Assembly (NCBI GenBank): GCA_900553835.1
Contig: USFF01000003.1
Span: 1-64,000, forward strand
Length of the DNA stretch: 64,000 bases
DNA from: an uncultured Mycoplasmatota bacterium
Lineage (GTDB): Bacteria > Bacillota_I > Bacilli_A > RF39 > UBA660
Reading direction: 5' to 3'
Shown here: positions 17,810 through 26,702 of the stretch, piece by piece
How the letters are laid out: the number at the start of each line of letters is the position of its first letter
How positions within the stretch are numbered: the stretch's first letter is position 1
Notes under the pieces: generated by a model
What the model saw: the letters and a program-made list of their open reading frames with translations, nothing else
Database searches by the model: none
What the model was told of the DNA's origin: nothing
Translations under genes and position numbers: made by a program

Positions 17810-18688
17810 CTATAGTCTTAGATCGTGAAGTGGCAATTTATACCTGTTTGTCCCTCCATATACTTCGTATGAGTCTAACACTGTTATAAATGCTTTTTTG
17901 TCAATTTTTATTATTTCTTCTTTGAGTTTTAAGTATCTTTCAGTTGGTACTACACACATAAGGAGGCTCGTTTTTTCATTTTTATAGCCACTTTTTACAT
18001 CTACTACACTAACTCCACTTTTAACTTTGTTAATTATGTATTCTTTAACTTCTTCTTCACATTTTGTATTTATAAATAATACTTTAGAGTCACTTATTCC
18101 TATTAGGAAATTATCTATTAATCTACTTTCAATGAATTTTATTAGTAAAGCTATTACCAACATTCTTATTCCAAATACAAAGGTTGCTAGTGTTAAAATT
18201 ATTGCATTTATTATTAGAAGTGACTTTCCCATCGGAATTTTAAATTTTTCTTTAAATATTAGTGCTAGGATATCAGAACCACCAGATGAGTATCCGGCTA
18301 AGTATATCATAGTGCTACTTACTCCAAAAAGTATACCAATTACTACAACATCTAGGAATACTGAATTTAAGTTAATATTTAAGCTGGAGTTTATTCCTTC
18401 TGTTATATATATTGCTAGTGTATAGACAATTGTTCCTAAAATTGATGGGGCTGTTTCTTTTAAGCCTAGTACAAATATTCCTACTACTAGTAGTAATAAG
18501 TTTCCTATTAGTAATACTTTTGATACTGGTATGTTAAATAAGTAATCAAATATTACACCAATACCTGTTACTCCTCCAGTTACATAGCTTTGTGGAGCAC
18601 ATAAAATATTAAATGTTATTGCTGATAAGAAACATCCTAGTATTAATAAAATTAGATTTATTATATTTTTTTTATTTATTTTTCCCAT
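17810..18688 (-). CDS. YitT-family membrane protein (DUF161/DUF2179)
   Basis: 292 aa. Five or six TM helices in the first 200 residues, with YVTGGVTGIGV and AGYSSGGSDI typical of the YitT family, followed by a cytoplasmic DUF2179 domain (about 205-285). Function is not established; several paralogs occur in spore formers. SD AAAGGAA lies before the ATG. It sits just upstream of ftsE and in the same direction, but a 26-bp gap without a clear promoter leaves co-transcription open. Confidence 0.88.
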   Translation of the reverse strand: MGKINKKNIINLILLILGCFLSAITFNILCAPQSYVTGGVTGIGVIFDYLFNIPVSKVLLIGNLLLLVVGIFVLGLKETAPSILGTIVYTLAIYITEGINSSLNINLNSVFLDVVVIGILFGVSSTMIYLAGYSSGGSDILALIFKEKFKIPMGKSLLIINAIILTLATFVFGIRMLVIALLIKFIESRLIDNFLIGISDSKVLFINTKCEEEVKEYIINKVKSGVSVVDVKSGYKNEKTSLLMCVVPTERYLKLKEEIIKIDKKAFITVLDSYEVYGGTNRYKLPLHDLRL

Positions 18689-18775
18689 TATTTTATTCCT
18701 TTACAGTAATAATTATAACATATTTATGAAGCTTTTTCTATACTAGTAAGTGTTATTTTACAGAAAGGGAATAGA

Positions 18776-18805
18776 AAATAGAAGAGCTTTTAGGCACTTC
18801 TATTT
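18776..18805 (-). terminator. Probable terminator after rlmH
   Basis: A 9-bp stem (18776-18784 with 18797-18805) spans the rlmH stop codon, with TTTTCT following on the minus strand. Confidence 0.5.
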
Positions 18806-19237
18806 GTGATATGTTTCTCCATTTTCTATTTTAAAAGTTCTATAAAGTTGTTCTAAAAGAAGTAATCTAAATAATCCATGAGGAAATGTTAGTTTTGAAA
18901 AAGATAATAATTCATTAGATATATCTTTTATTTCTTTATGTATTCCATCACTTCCACCAATTATAAATGTGATATTTGATTTTCCATTTGTAAGTAATTT
19001 TTCTATTTTAGAATGTAATTCTAAAGATGAAAACTCTTTTCCTTCAATTGCCATGCTGATTGTGTAGTCATTTTTATTTATTACTTTTAGAATTTCTTCT
19101 TTTTCTTTTGTAATACCACTATCTTTTAGCTCTATGATTTCTACTTTATGATATTTTGTTAGTCTTTTTAAGTAATCATTTGTTGCATCAATTAGATATT
19201 TTTCTTTTATTTTTCCTACACATATTATTTTTATCAT
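18800..19237 (-). CDS. rlmH: 23S rRNA pseudouridine-1915 N3-methyltransferase
   Basis: SPOUT-class enzyme acting on the 70S ribosome at helix 69. 145 aa, the usual length is about 159. The SAM-binding knot is visible in FIIGGSDG (about residues 92-99) and the C-terminal LLLLEQLYRTF and YHK end are diagnostic. The start overlaps walJ by 4 nt. It is the last gene of the rplI-dnaB-M23-walJ-rlmH run; walJ-rlmH adjacency is close to the B. subtilis arrangement. Confidence 0.95.
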   Translation of the reverse strand: MIKIICVGKIKEKYLIDATNDYLKRLTKYHKVEIIELKDSGITKEKEEILKVINKNDYTISMAIEGKEFSSLELHSKIEKLLTNGKSNITFIIGGSDGIHKEIKDISNELLSFSKLTFPHGLFRLLLLEQLYRTFKIENGETYHK

Positions 19238-19986
19238 ATTATCAATACCTTTTCTTCACTAGCACAAACTATGTCATTAAAATCTATTTCATTTTCTTCT
19301 AATATTCTTTTGTTTGTGCTGAGCGCTAATTCTTCTGTGTTATTTGTTTCTGATAAATGAGCTAATACTACTTTTTTGGTATCTTTTCCAATTAGTCTAC
19401 TTAGATATCCTGCACATAATTCATTTGATAAGTGTCCCTTATCTGAAAGTATTCTTCTTTGTAAGTATTCAGGATAAGGCCCTTTTATTAGTTTTTCTGT
19501 ATCGTGATTACTTTCTATTATATAGTAATTTTTGTTTTTTAAATACGTTATATGCCTTAAATTTATATAACCTGTATCTGTTATATATACCAAACTTTCT
19601 TCTTTGTTTTCTATTAGGTAACCATTAGATGTTATTGCATCATGACTTGTTGGTATTGTCTTGAAAAGTGAACCATAATAATAGTTTTCATCTGTTAAGT
19701 ATATGCTTTTTTCATAGGATGAACCAAGTACTGCTTTTTCTACTTCTGGAGTTATGAATAAATCTGGTTTTACTTCTTTTAAGAATACTTTTAAACCATA
19801 TGTATGGTCACTATGGTCATGTGTTATTAATACTGCATCGATTTCTTTAGGATCTACATTTATTGTTTTTAATTTTTCTTTGATTTGTTTATAGGAAAAC
19901 CCTACATCTATTAAGATCTTTTTGTTTCCTAAATCTATATATGTAGAGTTTCCTTTTGAACCACTTCCTAGTACTGCTGTTTTCAT
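19234..19986 (-). CDS. walJ: WalJ/YycJ-type metallo-beta-lactamase-fold hydrolase
   Basis: 250 aa MBL-fold protein with THDHSDH metal ligands (about residue 56). N-terminal VLGSGSKGNSTYI is typical of YycJ. B. subtilis WalJ is linked to coordinating division with DNA replication and has nuclease-like relatives; the substrate is unresolved. In B. subtilis it follows the walRKHI two-component genes; those are absent here and the gene instead follows dnaB and an M23 protein. It shares one base with the M23 stop. Confidence 0.9.
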   Translation of the reverse strand: MKTAVLGSGSKGNSTYIDLGNKKILIDVGFSYKQIKEKLKTINVDPKEIDAVLITHDHSDHTYGLKVFLKEVKPDLFITPEVEKAVLGSSYEKSIYLTDENYYYGSLFKTIPTSHDAITSNGYLIENKEESLVYITDTGYINLRHITYLKNKNYYIIESNHDTEKLIKGPYPEYLQRRILSDKGHLSNELCAGYLSRLIGKDTKKVVLAHLSETNNTEELALSTNKRILEENEIDFNDIVCASEEKVLII

Positions 19987-21467
19987 TATCTGTAATTTAA
20001 TAGTAGTGGGTCAATGTATTCATCATTATATTTTACTCTGAAGTCTACGTGTGTTCCTGTACTTTTACCAGTTGAACCCATATATCCTATTTGCTCTCCT
20101 TTTTCTACTGCATATCCTACTTTTATGTTTGATGCAAATTTTGTCATGTGCATGTATATTGTTACATATCCTTTTCCGTGGTCAATATATATTACATTTC
20201 CCATTTCATAGTGGTATGTTGCTCTTATGACTGTTCCTGAGTTTGCTGCGTATATTGGTGAATTAAAACCAGTACCACATATGTCTAAACCTCTGTGGAA
20301 TTCACGTTTTGGAGAACCATCAGGATTTTTGTATACTGGATCCCAACGATATCCAAATGTTGAAACTATCATGTATCCTGGGTTTGTTGGCCAAGCCCAT
20401 GCACCTGTATCTCCTAAATAGTTACTAGATAAACCACCTTTTATTACTACTTCGTTTACTACTGGTGTTATTACTTCTGATGACATTTGTACAACTTGTG
20501 TTATTTGTCCGTTTATTGTTTCTGTATAGTATTTTACTCTGCTTAAACCATCTTGTCCTTTTTGTTCTGTGTAAGTTGTACCTACCATTAGTTTTTTATC
20601 ATATTTTATTTCTCTTTTATAGTCTACATTTTTATCTTCAATAAGTGTGTTTTCTACTACTACACTTATTTTAGGATTGATTAGACCTATATTTACTGTT
20701 TGACCAGCAAATAAAAGAGCATTTTCTCCTGTTATTGATGGGTTAACTATTAAGAATTCTTTTGTACTTAGCTGGTATTTGTCCGCTATGTCTGATATTG
20801 TTTCTCCACCAGTAACTATATGAGTACCTTGAGACTCAGTTGTTCCAAATAGTAAATATTTACTTAGTGTGTTTACATCTGTAAATATTTCATCTTTTGC
20901 ATTGAGATATTTTTCTTTTATGCTAATGTCTTCACCTATTTTTACATTTTCTATAGTTGAACCTGTGGTTTTTATTTCTTCTTGTTTACCATTTAAGTAT
21001 GCTTCGTATTGTTTTTCATCTACAAATGCTTTTATTGTATTATCTACTGCTTCATCAAAATTTTCTTTTTTTAGTACGTTTAGTTTTATATTATTTTTTT
21101 CATCATAGTTAATAGTTATTTCATAGCCTTTTACTGTGAACTCTGCTTTGTCTTTTAGTTTTTCATATACACTTGATGCTTTTTCTACTTCTCCCCTGTA
21201 TGTTAAGAGTTTAGTGGTTTCTAGGCCTATCGGTGCATATATTTTGTTTACTCCAAATTTCTTTTTTAAAGCTTCTTGTTCTTTGTCTATTAAACTATAA
21301 AGCTCTTTTTCATCCTCGATTATTCCAAGAGAATTTCCATCTAGGTATACTTCATAAACAGTCATTGGCTCATTTTCAAGACTTTTACGACCTGTTCCTA
21401 GAATAAATATTAGACTACTTAGTAATACTACTAATACTACAGCCCAATATATACTTTTGTTATTCAT
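19986..21467 (-). CDS. Membrane-anchored LysM/M23 protein with altered zinc motif
   Basis: 493 aa. N-terminal TM anchor (about 9-27), a long extracellular part, a LysM domain (HIVTGGETISDIADKY, about 217-262), a G5-like linker, then an M23 domain. HRGLD supplies the first two zinc ligands and YMHM the next His, but the usual HLHF reads HVDF, so the second His of HxH is Asp. Activity may be changed or lost. The ATG at 21467 is preferred; the in-frame GTG 15 nt upstream lies in the SD (GTGAGG). It overlaps dnaB by 8 nt. Confidence 0.88.
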   Translation of the reverse strand: MNNKSIYWAVVLVVLLSSLIFILGTGRKSLENEPMTVYEVYLDGNSLGIIEDEKELYSLIDKEQEALKKKFGVNKIYAPIGLETTKLLTYRGEVEKASSVYEKLKDKAEFTVKGYEITINYDEKNNIKLNVLKKENFDEAVDNTIKAFVDEKQYEAYLNGKQEEIKTTGSTIENVKIGEDISIKEKYLNAKDEIFTDVNTLSKYLLFGTTESQGTHIVTGGETISDIADKYQLSTKEFLIVNPSITGENALLFAGQTVNIGLINPKISVVVENTLIEDKNVDYKREIKYDKKLMVGTTYTEQKGQDGLSRVKYYTETINGQITQVVQMSSEVITPVVNEVVIKGGLSSNYLGDTGAWAWPTNPGYMIVSTFGYRWDPVYKNPDGSPKREFHRGLDICGTGFNSPIYAANSGTVIRATYHYEMGNVIYIDHGKGYVTIYMHMTKFASNIKVGYAVEKGEQIGYMGSTGKSTGTHVDFRVKYNDEYIDPLLLNYR

Positions 21468-22803
21468 TGTTATTTTCCTCACTTCTTAAGACATTTTTGA
21501 AATTAGTATAACTTCTTTCAAACATTAAATCTATTACTCCAGTACTTCCACTTCTGTGTTTTGCTATTATTAATTCAGTTGGTGAAAGTGTTGGTCTATC
21601 TTTTGATTTGAATTTATAGTAATCTTCGCAATATAAAAACATTACGATATCTGCATCTTGTTCGATTGAACCTGATTCTTTTAAATCGCTCATTAAAGGA
21701 CGCTTGTCTTCTCTTTGCTCAACTCCACGAGATAATTGTGCCAAAGCTATAACTGGAACTTCTAATTCCATTGCTAGTTTTTTTAAGTCTCTTGATACTT
21801 CACTTACTTCGTTCGTTCTTTGTCCTGAATATTTACTTGAACTAGAAACAAGTTGTAAGTAGTCTATGATTATACAGTCTAAGCCTTTATCACTATTTTT
21901 AAGTCTTCTACATTTTCTTCTCATTTCAGAAACAGTTATTCCTGGAGTGTCATCTATATAGAATTTTGTGTCTGCAAGTAAACTTAGTGTTTCATTATAT
22001 TTTTTCCAATCTTCATGCTGCATTTTACCTGTTTTTAGTTTAAGAGAGTCAATTTGTCCAACTGAAGAAAACATTCTGTTTACTATTTGAGTTGCTCCCA
22101 TTTCTAGGTTAAATAATGCTACTGATTTTTTGTGATTTATAGTCATGTTTGTAGCCATGTTGATTGCAAGAGCTGATTTACCCATACCAGGACGACCTGC
22201 AATTATTATTAGTTCATTTGGATGTAAGCCGGTTGTTCTTCTGTCTAAGTCGATAAAGCCAGTTGGTACTCCTGTTACATCTCCACCGTTTTTAGCAAGA
22301 AATTCTAATTCTTGCTGTGCTTTATTTAATATTTCTTGAATTGATTTTATTTCTTTAATGTGTCTTCCTGTGTTTACTTCTAGGATGCTTTTTTCTGCTG
22401 TTTCAACAATTGTGTCTAAATCTTCTTTTTCATCATAGCAGTCTTCAATTATGTTAGTAGATTTATTGATTAAAGTTCTTAATATGTATTTTTCAAATAT
22501 TATGTTAATGTAATAATCTACATTTGCTGGTGTTGCCACTAAATCAAGAATTTCTGTTAGGTATTCACTATCAACAGAGTTTCCTTCAGTTTTTTCAAGT
22601 TCATTAGCTACTGTTGTTAGATCAACAGGCACTTCTTTTTCTCTTAGTTTTTGAAGGCATTCAAATATTTTAGCATTTTTAGCATCATGGAACATATTAC
22701 TTGTTAGCTCTTCACATACTTTGTCTAATGCTTCTTTGTTTAGAAATGCACAGCCAATAGCATTCATTTCTGCTTCTTTGTTTTGAGGTTCAACTCTTGC
22801 CAA
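21460..22803 (-). CDS. dnaB: Replicative DNA helicase DnaB
   Basis: Hexameric 5'-3' helicase of the replisome (called DnaC in B. subtilis). About 447 aa: N-terminal primase-interacting helical domain with PQNKEAEMNAIG, linker, then RecA-like domain with Walker A GRPGMGKSA (about residue 195), LDCIIIDYLQL and the arginine-finger region HRSGSTG. A TTG at 22803 is proposed as start: it lies 1 nt after the rplI stop and 5 nt after GGTGA. The GTGs upstream (22812, 22815) lie in the SD; they would add four residues. Confidence 0.95.
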   Translation of the reverse strand: MARVEPQNKEAEMNAIGCAFLNKEALDKVCEELTSNMFHDAKNAKIFECLQKLREKEVPVDLTTVANELEKTEGNSVDSEYLTEILDLVATPANVDYYINIIFEKYILRTLINKSTNIIEDCYDEKEDLDTIVETAEKSILEVNTGRHIKEIKSIQEILNKAQQELEFLAKNGGDVTGVPTGFIDLDRRTTGLHPNELIIIAGRPGMGKSALAINMATNMTINHKKSVALFNLEMGATQIVNRMFSSVGQIDSLKLKTGKMQHEDWKKYNETLSLLADTKFYIDDTPGITVSEMRRKCRRLKNSDKGLDCIIIDYLQLVSSSSKYSGQRTNEVSEVSRDLKKLAMELEVPVIALAQLSRGVEQREDKRPLMSDLKESGSIEQDADIVMFLYCEDYYKFKSKDRPTLSPTELIIAKHRSGSTGVIDLMFERSYTNFKNVLRSEENNNE

Positions 22804-22804
22804 G

Positions 22805-23245
22805 TTACTCACCACCCTTAAGTGTTACTGTTAGGTTTGCAACTACTTCTTTATGTAAATTTATTTTTACTATATGGCTTCCTAATGTGTTTATGTTTTC
22901 TGCTTCTATTTTCTTTTTGTCTACATTATAGCCTTTTTCTTTTAATCTTTCGCTTATCATTTTAGAACTTATGCTTCCAAATACTTTTCCATCTTTTCCA
23001 GATTTTACATTAAATATAAGGTCTTCTTTTTCTAATTTAGTTTTCATTTCTTTGCATGCTGAAACTAGAGAGTTGTATTCTAGTTCTCTCTCTTTTAATT
23101 CGTTATTTAAAACTTCTTTACTTTTGTTTGAATATAGAACAGCTTTTTTATTTTTTATTAAGAATGAACCAAATCCATCTTTTACTTCTTTGATTTCATC
23201 TTTTTTACCTGTTCCTTTTACATTTTCAATTAGAATTATTTTCAT
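22805..23245 (-). CDS. rplI: 50S ribosomal protein bL9
   Basis: Binds 23S rRNA near the L1 stalk. 146 aa, normal length. The N-terminal domain has the L9 signature pattern (VKDGFGSFLIKNKKAV) and the C-terminal domain GKDGKVFGSIS. SD CGGAGG lies before the ATG. Leads the rplI-dnaB operon as in many Bacillota. Confidence 0.97.
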   Translation of the reverse strand: MKIILIENVKGTGKKDEIKEVKDGFGSFLIKNKKAVLYSNKSKEVLNNELKERELEYNSLVSACKEMKTKLEKEDLIFNVKSGKDGKVFGSISSKMISERLKEKGYNVDKKKIEAENINTLGSHIVKINLHKEVVANLTVTLKGGE

Positions 23246-23262
23246 AAGTCCTCCGTTTGATA

Positions 23263-23291
23263 ATTATATCAAATATCTTATTAAAATGCAA
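23263..23291 (-). promoter_or_regulatory. rplI-dnaB operon promoter
   Basis: Minus strand: -35 TTGCAT (23286-23291), 17 nt, extended -10 TGATATAAT with TATAAT at 23263-23268. The -35 touches the terminator of the upstream gene. Confidence 0.65.
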
Positions 23292-23293
23292 AA

Positions 23294-23318
23294 GTGCAAG
23301 ATTTTGTACTACTTGCAC
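23294..23318 (-). terminator. Terminator after the secreted protein gene
   Basis: A 7-bp stem, GTGCAAG (23312-23318 on the minus strand) with CTTGCAC (23294-23300), followed by TTTT. It lies 4 bp beyond the stop at 23323. Confidence 0.65.
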
Positions 23319-23322
23319 ATTG

Positions 23323-24675
23323 TTAATTGTAAACTATTTCATATGGGTTTTCTGGACTTCCATCTCCCTTAGACCATAGGACATCTGTTTTGATTGATGT
23401 GACAGGTCTAACCCAGAATGGAGAGATTACAGTATCTAAACTAAATTTACCTGAACCAGTTGAACCGCCTATTTTAAATACCATTGTATATTTTGAACTG
23501 CTACTTTCGTAAGACCACATAGCCGGACTCATTGTCCAAAAATAATCAGTGCCTGTTGAACTTTCCCCTAGACTATTTTGATAATACCAAGCACTTGTAT
23601 TTTTACTTCCATAGTAGCCTCCTGCATAAGTGATTTCATCATAAGTCATAAGACCAATTGGATATTTTAATTTTGCGTTTTCATTTGAAGCACTAAATGC
23701 ATCTTCTGGAGTAGTACAGTCGTATGTTGGCACTTTTGATCTATAGTAGGCTGCATAATAAAATGTTGATGTTAAACTGTAGGGAAAATAATCTGCTTTT
23801 CCTATGTTCCTATCACTACAATATACTGCAGTTGTGCTTAAATAATCAGCATAATTTATTAATTTGTTAGTTGTAGTACCTGCTGTATCAGTATAAGTTG
23901 TTTGATAAGTTGAATTAGTAATAGTTCTTGTTCCATCGTACCAATTATCTATGTATTGTTTTATTAAACTTTCTACAGTATTATTTCTGTTTTTAGCAAG
24001 AGTCCCAGATATTCCCCACATGTAACCTGAGTACATAGGATTAGTATCAACACTCCAATAGGCACTTCTTCCTAAATAGCCTTTTCCATCATGGAAGGTT
24101 CCATGAAATAAAAGCCTTATGCTTCCATCTGCATTAGTTCTTATTATTCTCCAGTAGTAGCCCCCAAACTTAACCCAGTTATTTGTAGCATTTCCACTAA
24201 AATAATATACTGTTGTATCACTTGTGTTATGTACATTCTTTTCTGTTGCTGTATATAATGTTCCAGTGTTTGTTGCCGTAAATACGGTGCTGAAATCTGT
24301 TCTTGTTTCTACTTTTGGATTATCCTTAAGTATTTTGTTATACAATGTAATTAGTGTTTTTTCTTTAAAATCTATAGTACAATACTCTGGCATTTGTATA
24401 TTAGATAAGCTAACTGTATTATCTTCATTATTATAAGTGGCTATTGTACCATTTTTGCAAGCGATACTATCTATTTCATAACCACTTATTAAATCATTAT
24501 AAGATAAATCTGTTTTTTCTCCATTTAATGTATAAGCAGTTATTCCTGCAGGTTTAGAGAGTATCTTTTCTATTTTAGATATTTCTTTTTTACTTTCTTT
24601 TTTAGCAGTATTCAAATTAAATGTTAATAACATTAAACTTATTAACAATAAAATTAACATAACATATTTTTTCAT
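23323..24675 (-). CDS. Secreted or membrane-anchored surface protein of unknown function
   Basis: 450 aa. Signal/anchor helix at about 5-22, a lysine-rich stretch, then a Thr/Asn/Tyr-rich exported domain. The C-terminal part has recurring motifs: YYWRIIRTNADGSIRLLFHG (about 174-193), PIGLMTYDEITYAG, FWTMSPAMW, FWVRPVTSIK and the final GDGSPENPYEI. From memory these are like large families of surface proteins in gut Bacillota with a C-type-lectin-like (DUF6273/FGE-like) fold; this is unverified. Cysteines are few. It is divergent from the HTH regulator at 24781, which may control it. Confidence 0.75.
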   Translation of the reverse strand: MKKYVMLILLLISLMLLTFNLNTAKKESKKEISKIEKILSKPAGITAYTLNGEKTDLSYNDLISGYEIDSIACKNGTIATYNNEDNTVSLSNIQMPEYCTIDFKEKTLITLYNKILKDNPKVETRTDFSTVFTATNTGTLYTATEKNVHNTSDTTVYYFSGNATNNWVKFGGYYWRIIRTNADGSIRLLFHGTFHDGKGYLGRSAYWSVDTNPMYSGYMWGISGTLAKNRNNTVESLIKQYIDNWYDGTRTITNSTYQTTYTDTAGTTTNKLINYADYLSTTAVYCSDRNIGKADYFPYSLTSTFYYAAYYRSKVPTYDCTTPEDAFSASNENAKLKYPIGLMTYDEITYAGGYYGSKNTSAWYYQNSLGESSTGTDYFWTMSPAMWSYESSSSKYTMVFKIGGSTGSGKFSLDTVISPFWVRPVTSIKTDVLWSKGDGSPENPYEIVYN

Positions 24676-24708
24676 AATCTTACCTCACAACTATTGTATT
24701 GTAAGAAT

Positions 24709-24737
24709 AGTTTACAATATATATGTAGTAAAGTCAA
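24709..24737 (-). promoter_or_regulatory. Promoter of the surface protein gene
   Basis: Minus strand: -35 TTGACT (24732-24737), 17-nt spacer, -10 TAAACT (24709-24714). Its -35 lies about 20 bp from the divergent HTH promoter, so one bound regulator could affect both. Confidence 0.6.
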
Positions 24738-24758
24738 CTAATCTGTTGTAAAAATTGG

Positions 24759-24775
24759 TATAAAATAATTGGTGA
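24759..24775 (+). promoter_or_regulatory. Extended -10 promoter and SD of the HTH gene
   Basis: TGG-TATAAA (24756-24764), an extended -10, 6 nt, GGTGA (24771-24775), 5 nt, ATG 24781. No convincing -35. Confidence 0.55.
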
Positions 24776-24780
24776 TTTAA

Positions 24781-24999
24781 ATGTATTATACAGAAAGATT
24801 AGCTTGGATAAGAAACTGCAGAAATATAACTCAAAGAGAAATGGCAAATGCTATTGGAATTAAACAACAGCAGTATGCAAGGTATGAAAATGGAATTAAT
24901 GAACTCCCTATAAGTTATTTGATTTTAATTTGCAAGTATTTAGATTTAAGTGCTGATTATATTTTAGGACTTACTGATAAGGTAAAAAAGTTAAATTAA
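24781..24999 (+). CDS. Small XRE-type HTH transcriptional regulator
   Basis: 72 residues consisting of one Cro/C1 HTH (ITQREMANAIGIKQQQYARYE, about 16-36) and the common LSADYILGLTD end. Same size and plan as the protein at 13845. It is divergent from the surface protein gene with only 105 bp between, a typical regulator/target layout, though regulation is inferred. Confidence 0.87.
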   Translation: MYYTERLAWIRNCRNITQREMANAIGIKQQQYARYENGINELPISYLILICKYLDLSADYILGLTDKVKKLN

Positions 25000-25023
25000 A
25001 AAGTTGCTATCTTGCAACTTTTT
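24998..25023. terminator. Bidirectional terminator between HTH gene and dacA
   Basis: A 10-bp stem, AAAAAGTTGC with GCAACTTTTT, and a 6-nt loop. It overlaps the HTH stop and abuts the convergent dacA stop. Confidence 0.85.
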
Positions 25024-26215
25024 TTCTTTTTCTCTTTTTTGGTTTTATTATTAGAAATACTATAAATACTCCTAATATTATTACTATGTTATTTTTTATA
25101 AATTTAAATAAACTAAAATGTAAGTCTTCACTAGTTATAGCATCTAATTCATCTACTAATTCGTTATCATAGTAAACTTTAATTGTGCCTATTTTAGTGC
25201 CTTTTTTAGTTTTGTATGATATTTCTTTTGGACCATTATATTCTGTTTTTAATTTGTTTTTATCATATGGTTTTTCTATGTAGAGTGAAACTTTTTTTGG
25301 TGAATTAATTAATACTACTTTTTCTTTTGCATTTTTTGTGTTTATTTTTTCTATAACTGTTCCTTCATCAAAAAGAGTTATGTTTTCAAAGTTTTCTTTT
25401 AGTGAGTTATATATTTTTTTTACATCTTTTAAGTTATTATAGTACCCATCATATGTATAGTCTGCTCCTGTTGTTACAGTTAGTATAGTAGTGCCATCAA
25501 TAATGCTTTCTGTTGAAAGGCATAAACCTGCGTCATCTGTATAACCTGTTTTGCTTCCTTTTATAAAGGATACATCATAGTTTAGGTATTCATTGTAATG
25601 ACTAAGCGTTGACTCTAGTTTGATGTTATTTGTTGTTGTATAGTTCTTTGTTTCATATATTTTTTTAAATGTTTCGTTATTTAAACTGTAGTTTAACAAA
25701 GTCAATATGTCTTTAGCTGTACTGTAATGATTATCTATATCAAGTCCTGTTGTGTTTACATAGTTAGTATTATTCATTTTTAATTCTTTTGCTTTTTTAT
25801 TCATTAGTTTAACAAAGTTATCTATGCTTCCTGTTAGACTTATCGCTAGGGCTTGTGTAGCATCGGCTCCTGAAGGTATCATACTACTATAAAGTAAATC
25901 TTCGTATGTTACTTTATCTCCTACTTTTAAACCGGCTACTGTAGCATCCCAAGGTATGTTTTTTAGCATATCACTTGTTATAGTTACTTTCTCATTTAAA
26001 TCTTTTATGTTTTCTATTGAAACTATGGTAGTCATTATTTTAGTTAGACTTGCCATTGGAACTTCATCTTTACTATTTTTTTCATATAAGATTTTGTTAT
26101 TGTCTTTATTGTAAACAATAACATGTTTTGAGTTTAAACCATCTATTTCTAGTGCATAAACTAAGGATGGCATCAATAAGCAAATTGTAATTAATATATA
26201 TTTTAACTTCTTCAT
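25007..26215 (-). CDS. dacA: D-alanyl-D-alanine carboxypeptidase (low-molecular-weight PBP)
   Basis: Trims the terminal D-Ala from peptidoglycan stem peptides. 402 aa: signal peptide (about 1-21), catalytic SLTK (Ser56), KTG box in GSKTGYTD, and a C-terminal TM anchor (about 373-393) with a Lys/Arg tail. The second motif, usually SGN, reads SGA, a change also tolerated in some relatives. The ATG at 26215 has no SD; TATGATAAAAT ends about 9 nt before it, so the mRNA may be leaderless or nearly so. Which B. subtilis paralog (DacA, DacB, DacF) it matches is not resolved. Confidence 0.93.
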   Translation of the reverse strand: MKKLKYILITICLLMPSLVYALEIDGLNSKHVIVYNKDNNKILYEKNSKDEVPMASLTKIMTTIVSIENIKDLNEKVTITSDMLKNIPWDATVAGLKVGDKVTYEDLLYSSMIPSGADATQALAISLTGSIDNFVKLMNKKAKELKMNNTNYVNTTGLDIDNHYSTAKDILTLLNYSLNNETFKKIYETKNYTTTNNIKLESTLSHYNEYLNYDVSFIKGSKTGYTDDAGLCLSTESIIDGTTILTVTTGADYTYDGYYNNLKDVKKIYNSLKENFENITLFDEGTVIEKINTKNAKEKVVLINSPKKVSLYIEKPYDKNKLKTEYNGPKEISYKTKKGTKIGTIKVYYDNELVDELDAITSEDLHFSLFKFIKNNIVIILGVFIVFLIIKPKKRKRKKVAR

Positions 26216-26273
26216 GTATTTATTTTATCATATTTTTTTGTTTTTGTTAGTGTTTTTTGTTAAACTTTACAAA

Positions 26274-26293
26274 AAAATAGGTTTCCCTATTTT
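26274..26293 (-). terminator. Terminator after gerQ
   Basis: An 8-bp stem (26274-26281 with 26286-26293) and a 4-nt loop. The gerQ stop lies at its edge; a run of seven T follows on the minus strand. Confidence 0.75.
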
Positions 26294-26624
26294 ATTCGTT
26301 TTTCTTATATTTAATTTTTTCATCAAATTCTACATAGTCTAGGTATATCATTAGGAGTAAATACCATTTACCTGTAGTTGGATCTGACAATATAACATGG
26401 TCCCTTCCTGCTTGCTCGATTATGCCAGTAAATTCTTTATCTCTCCAGTTAACTGAGTCTGGAAAACTCATGTATACTTTTGCTTTTTTCCCTTTGTTAT
26501 TTCTTAGTATGTTTTCAATGTAACTTTGTTCCATTGGTAATTCGTCATTATCATCTTTAGCATTTACTGGTTCATAACTTGAGTATGGGATGAAGTCTGA
26601 ATTTTTGTAATAACTTCCATTCAT
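26292..26624 (-). CDS. gerQ: Spore coat protein GerQ
   Basis: Inner coat protein; in B. subtilis it is cross-linked by transglutaminase and needed for CwlJ function in germination. 110 aa, shorter than the B. subtilis protein (about 180) because the Gln/Tyr-rich N-terminal part is reduced. The conserved core is clear: YIENILRNNKGKKAKVYMSF, GIIEQAGRDHVILSDPTTG and LDYVEFDE. TAGGAGG lies before the ATG. Single gene. A sigma-E or sigma-K promoter was not identified. Confidence 0.93.
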   Translation of the reverse strand: MNGSYYKNSDFIPYSSYEPVNAKDDNDELPMEQSYIENILRNNKGKKAKVYMSFPDSVNWRDKEFTGIIEQAGRDHVILSDPTTGKWYLLLMIYLDYVEFDEKIKYKKNE

Positions 26625-26680
26625 TTTTATACCTCCTAATTAAGATTATTCATTTTCTTTTATTTTAGAAGAATTTATAG

Positions 26681-26697
26681 TAAAATATAAGTGGTGA
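26681..26697 (+). promoter_or_regulatory. Compact promoter/SD of pduL
   Basis: -10 TAAAAT (26681-26686), 6 nt, GGTGA (26693-26697), 5 nt, ATG 26703. Confidence 0.5.
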
Positions 26698-26702
26698 TAG
26701 AA

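Noticed and set aside
23323..24675. Diversity-generating retroelement target
   Set aside because: No reverse transcriptase, accessory gene or near-identical template repeat in the window; kept only as a weak lead.
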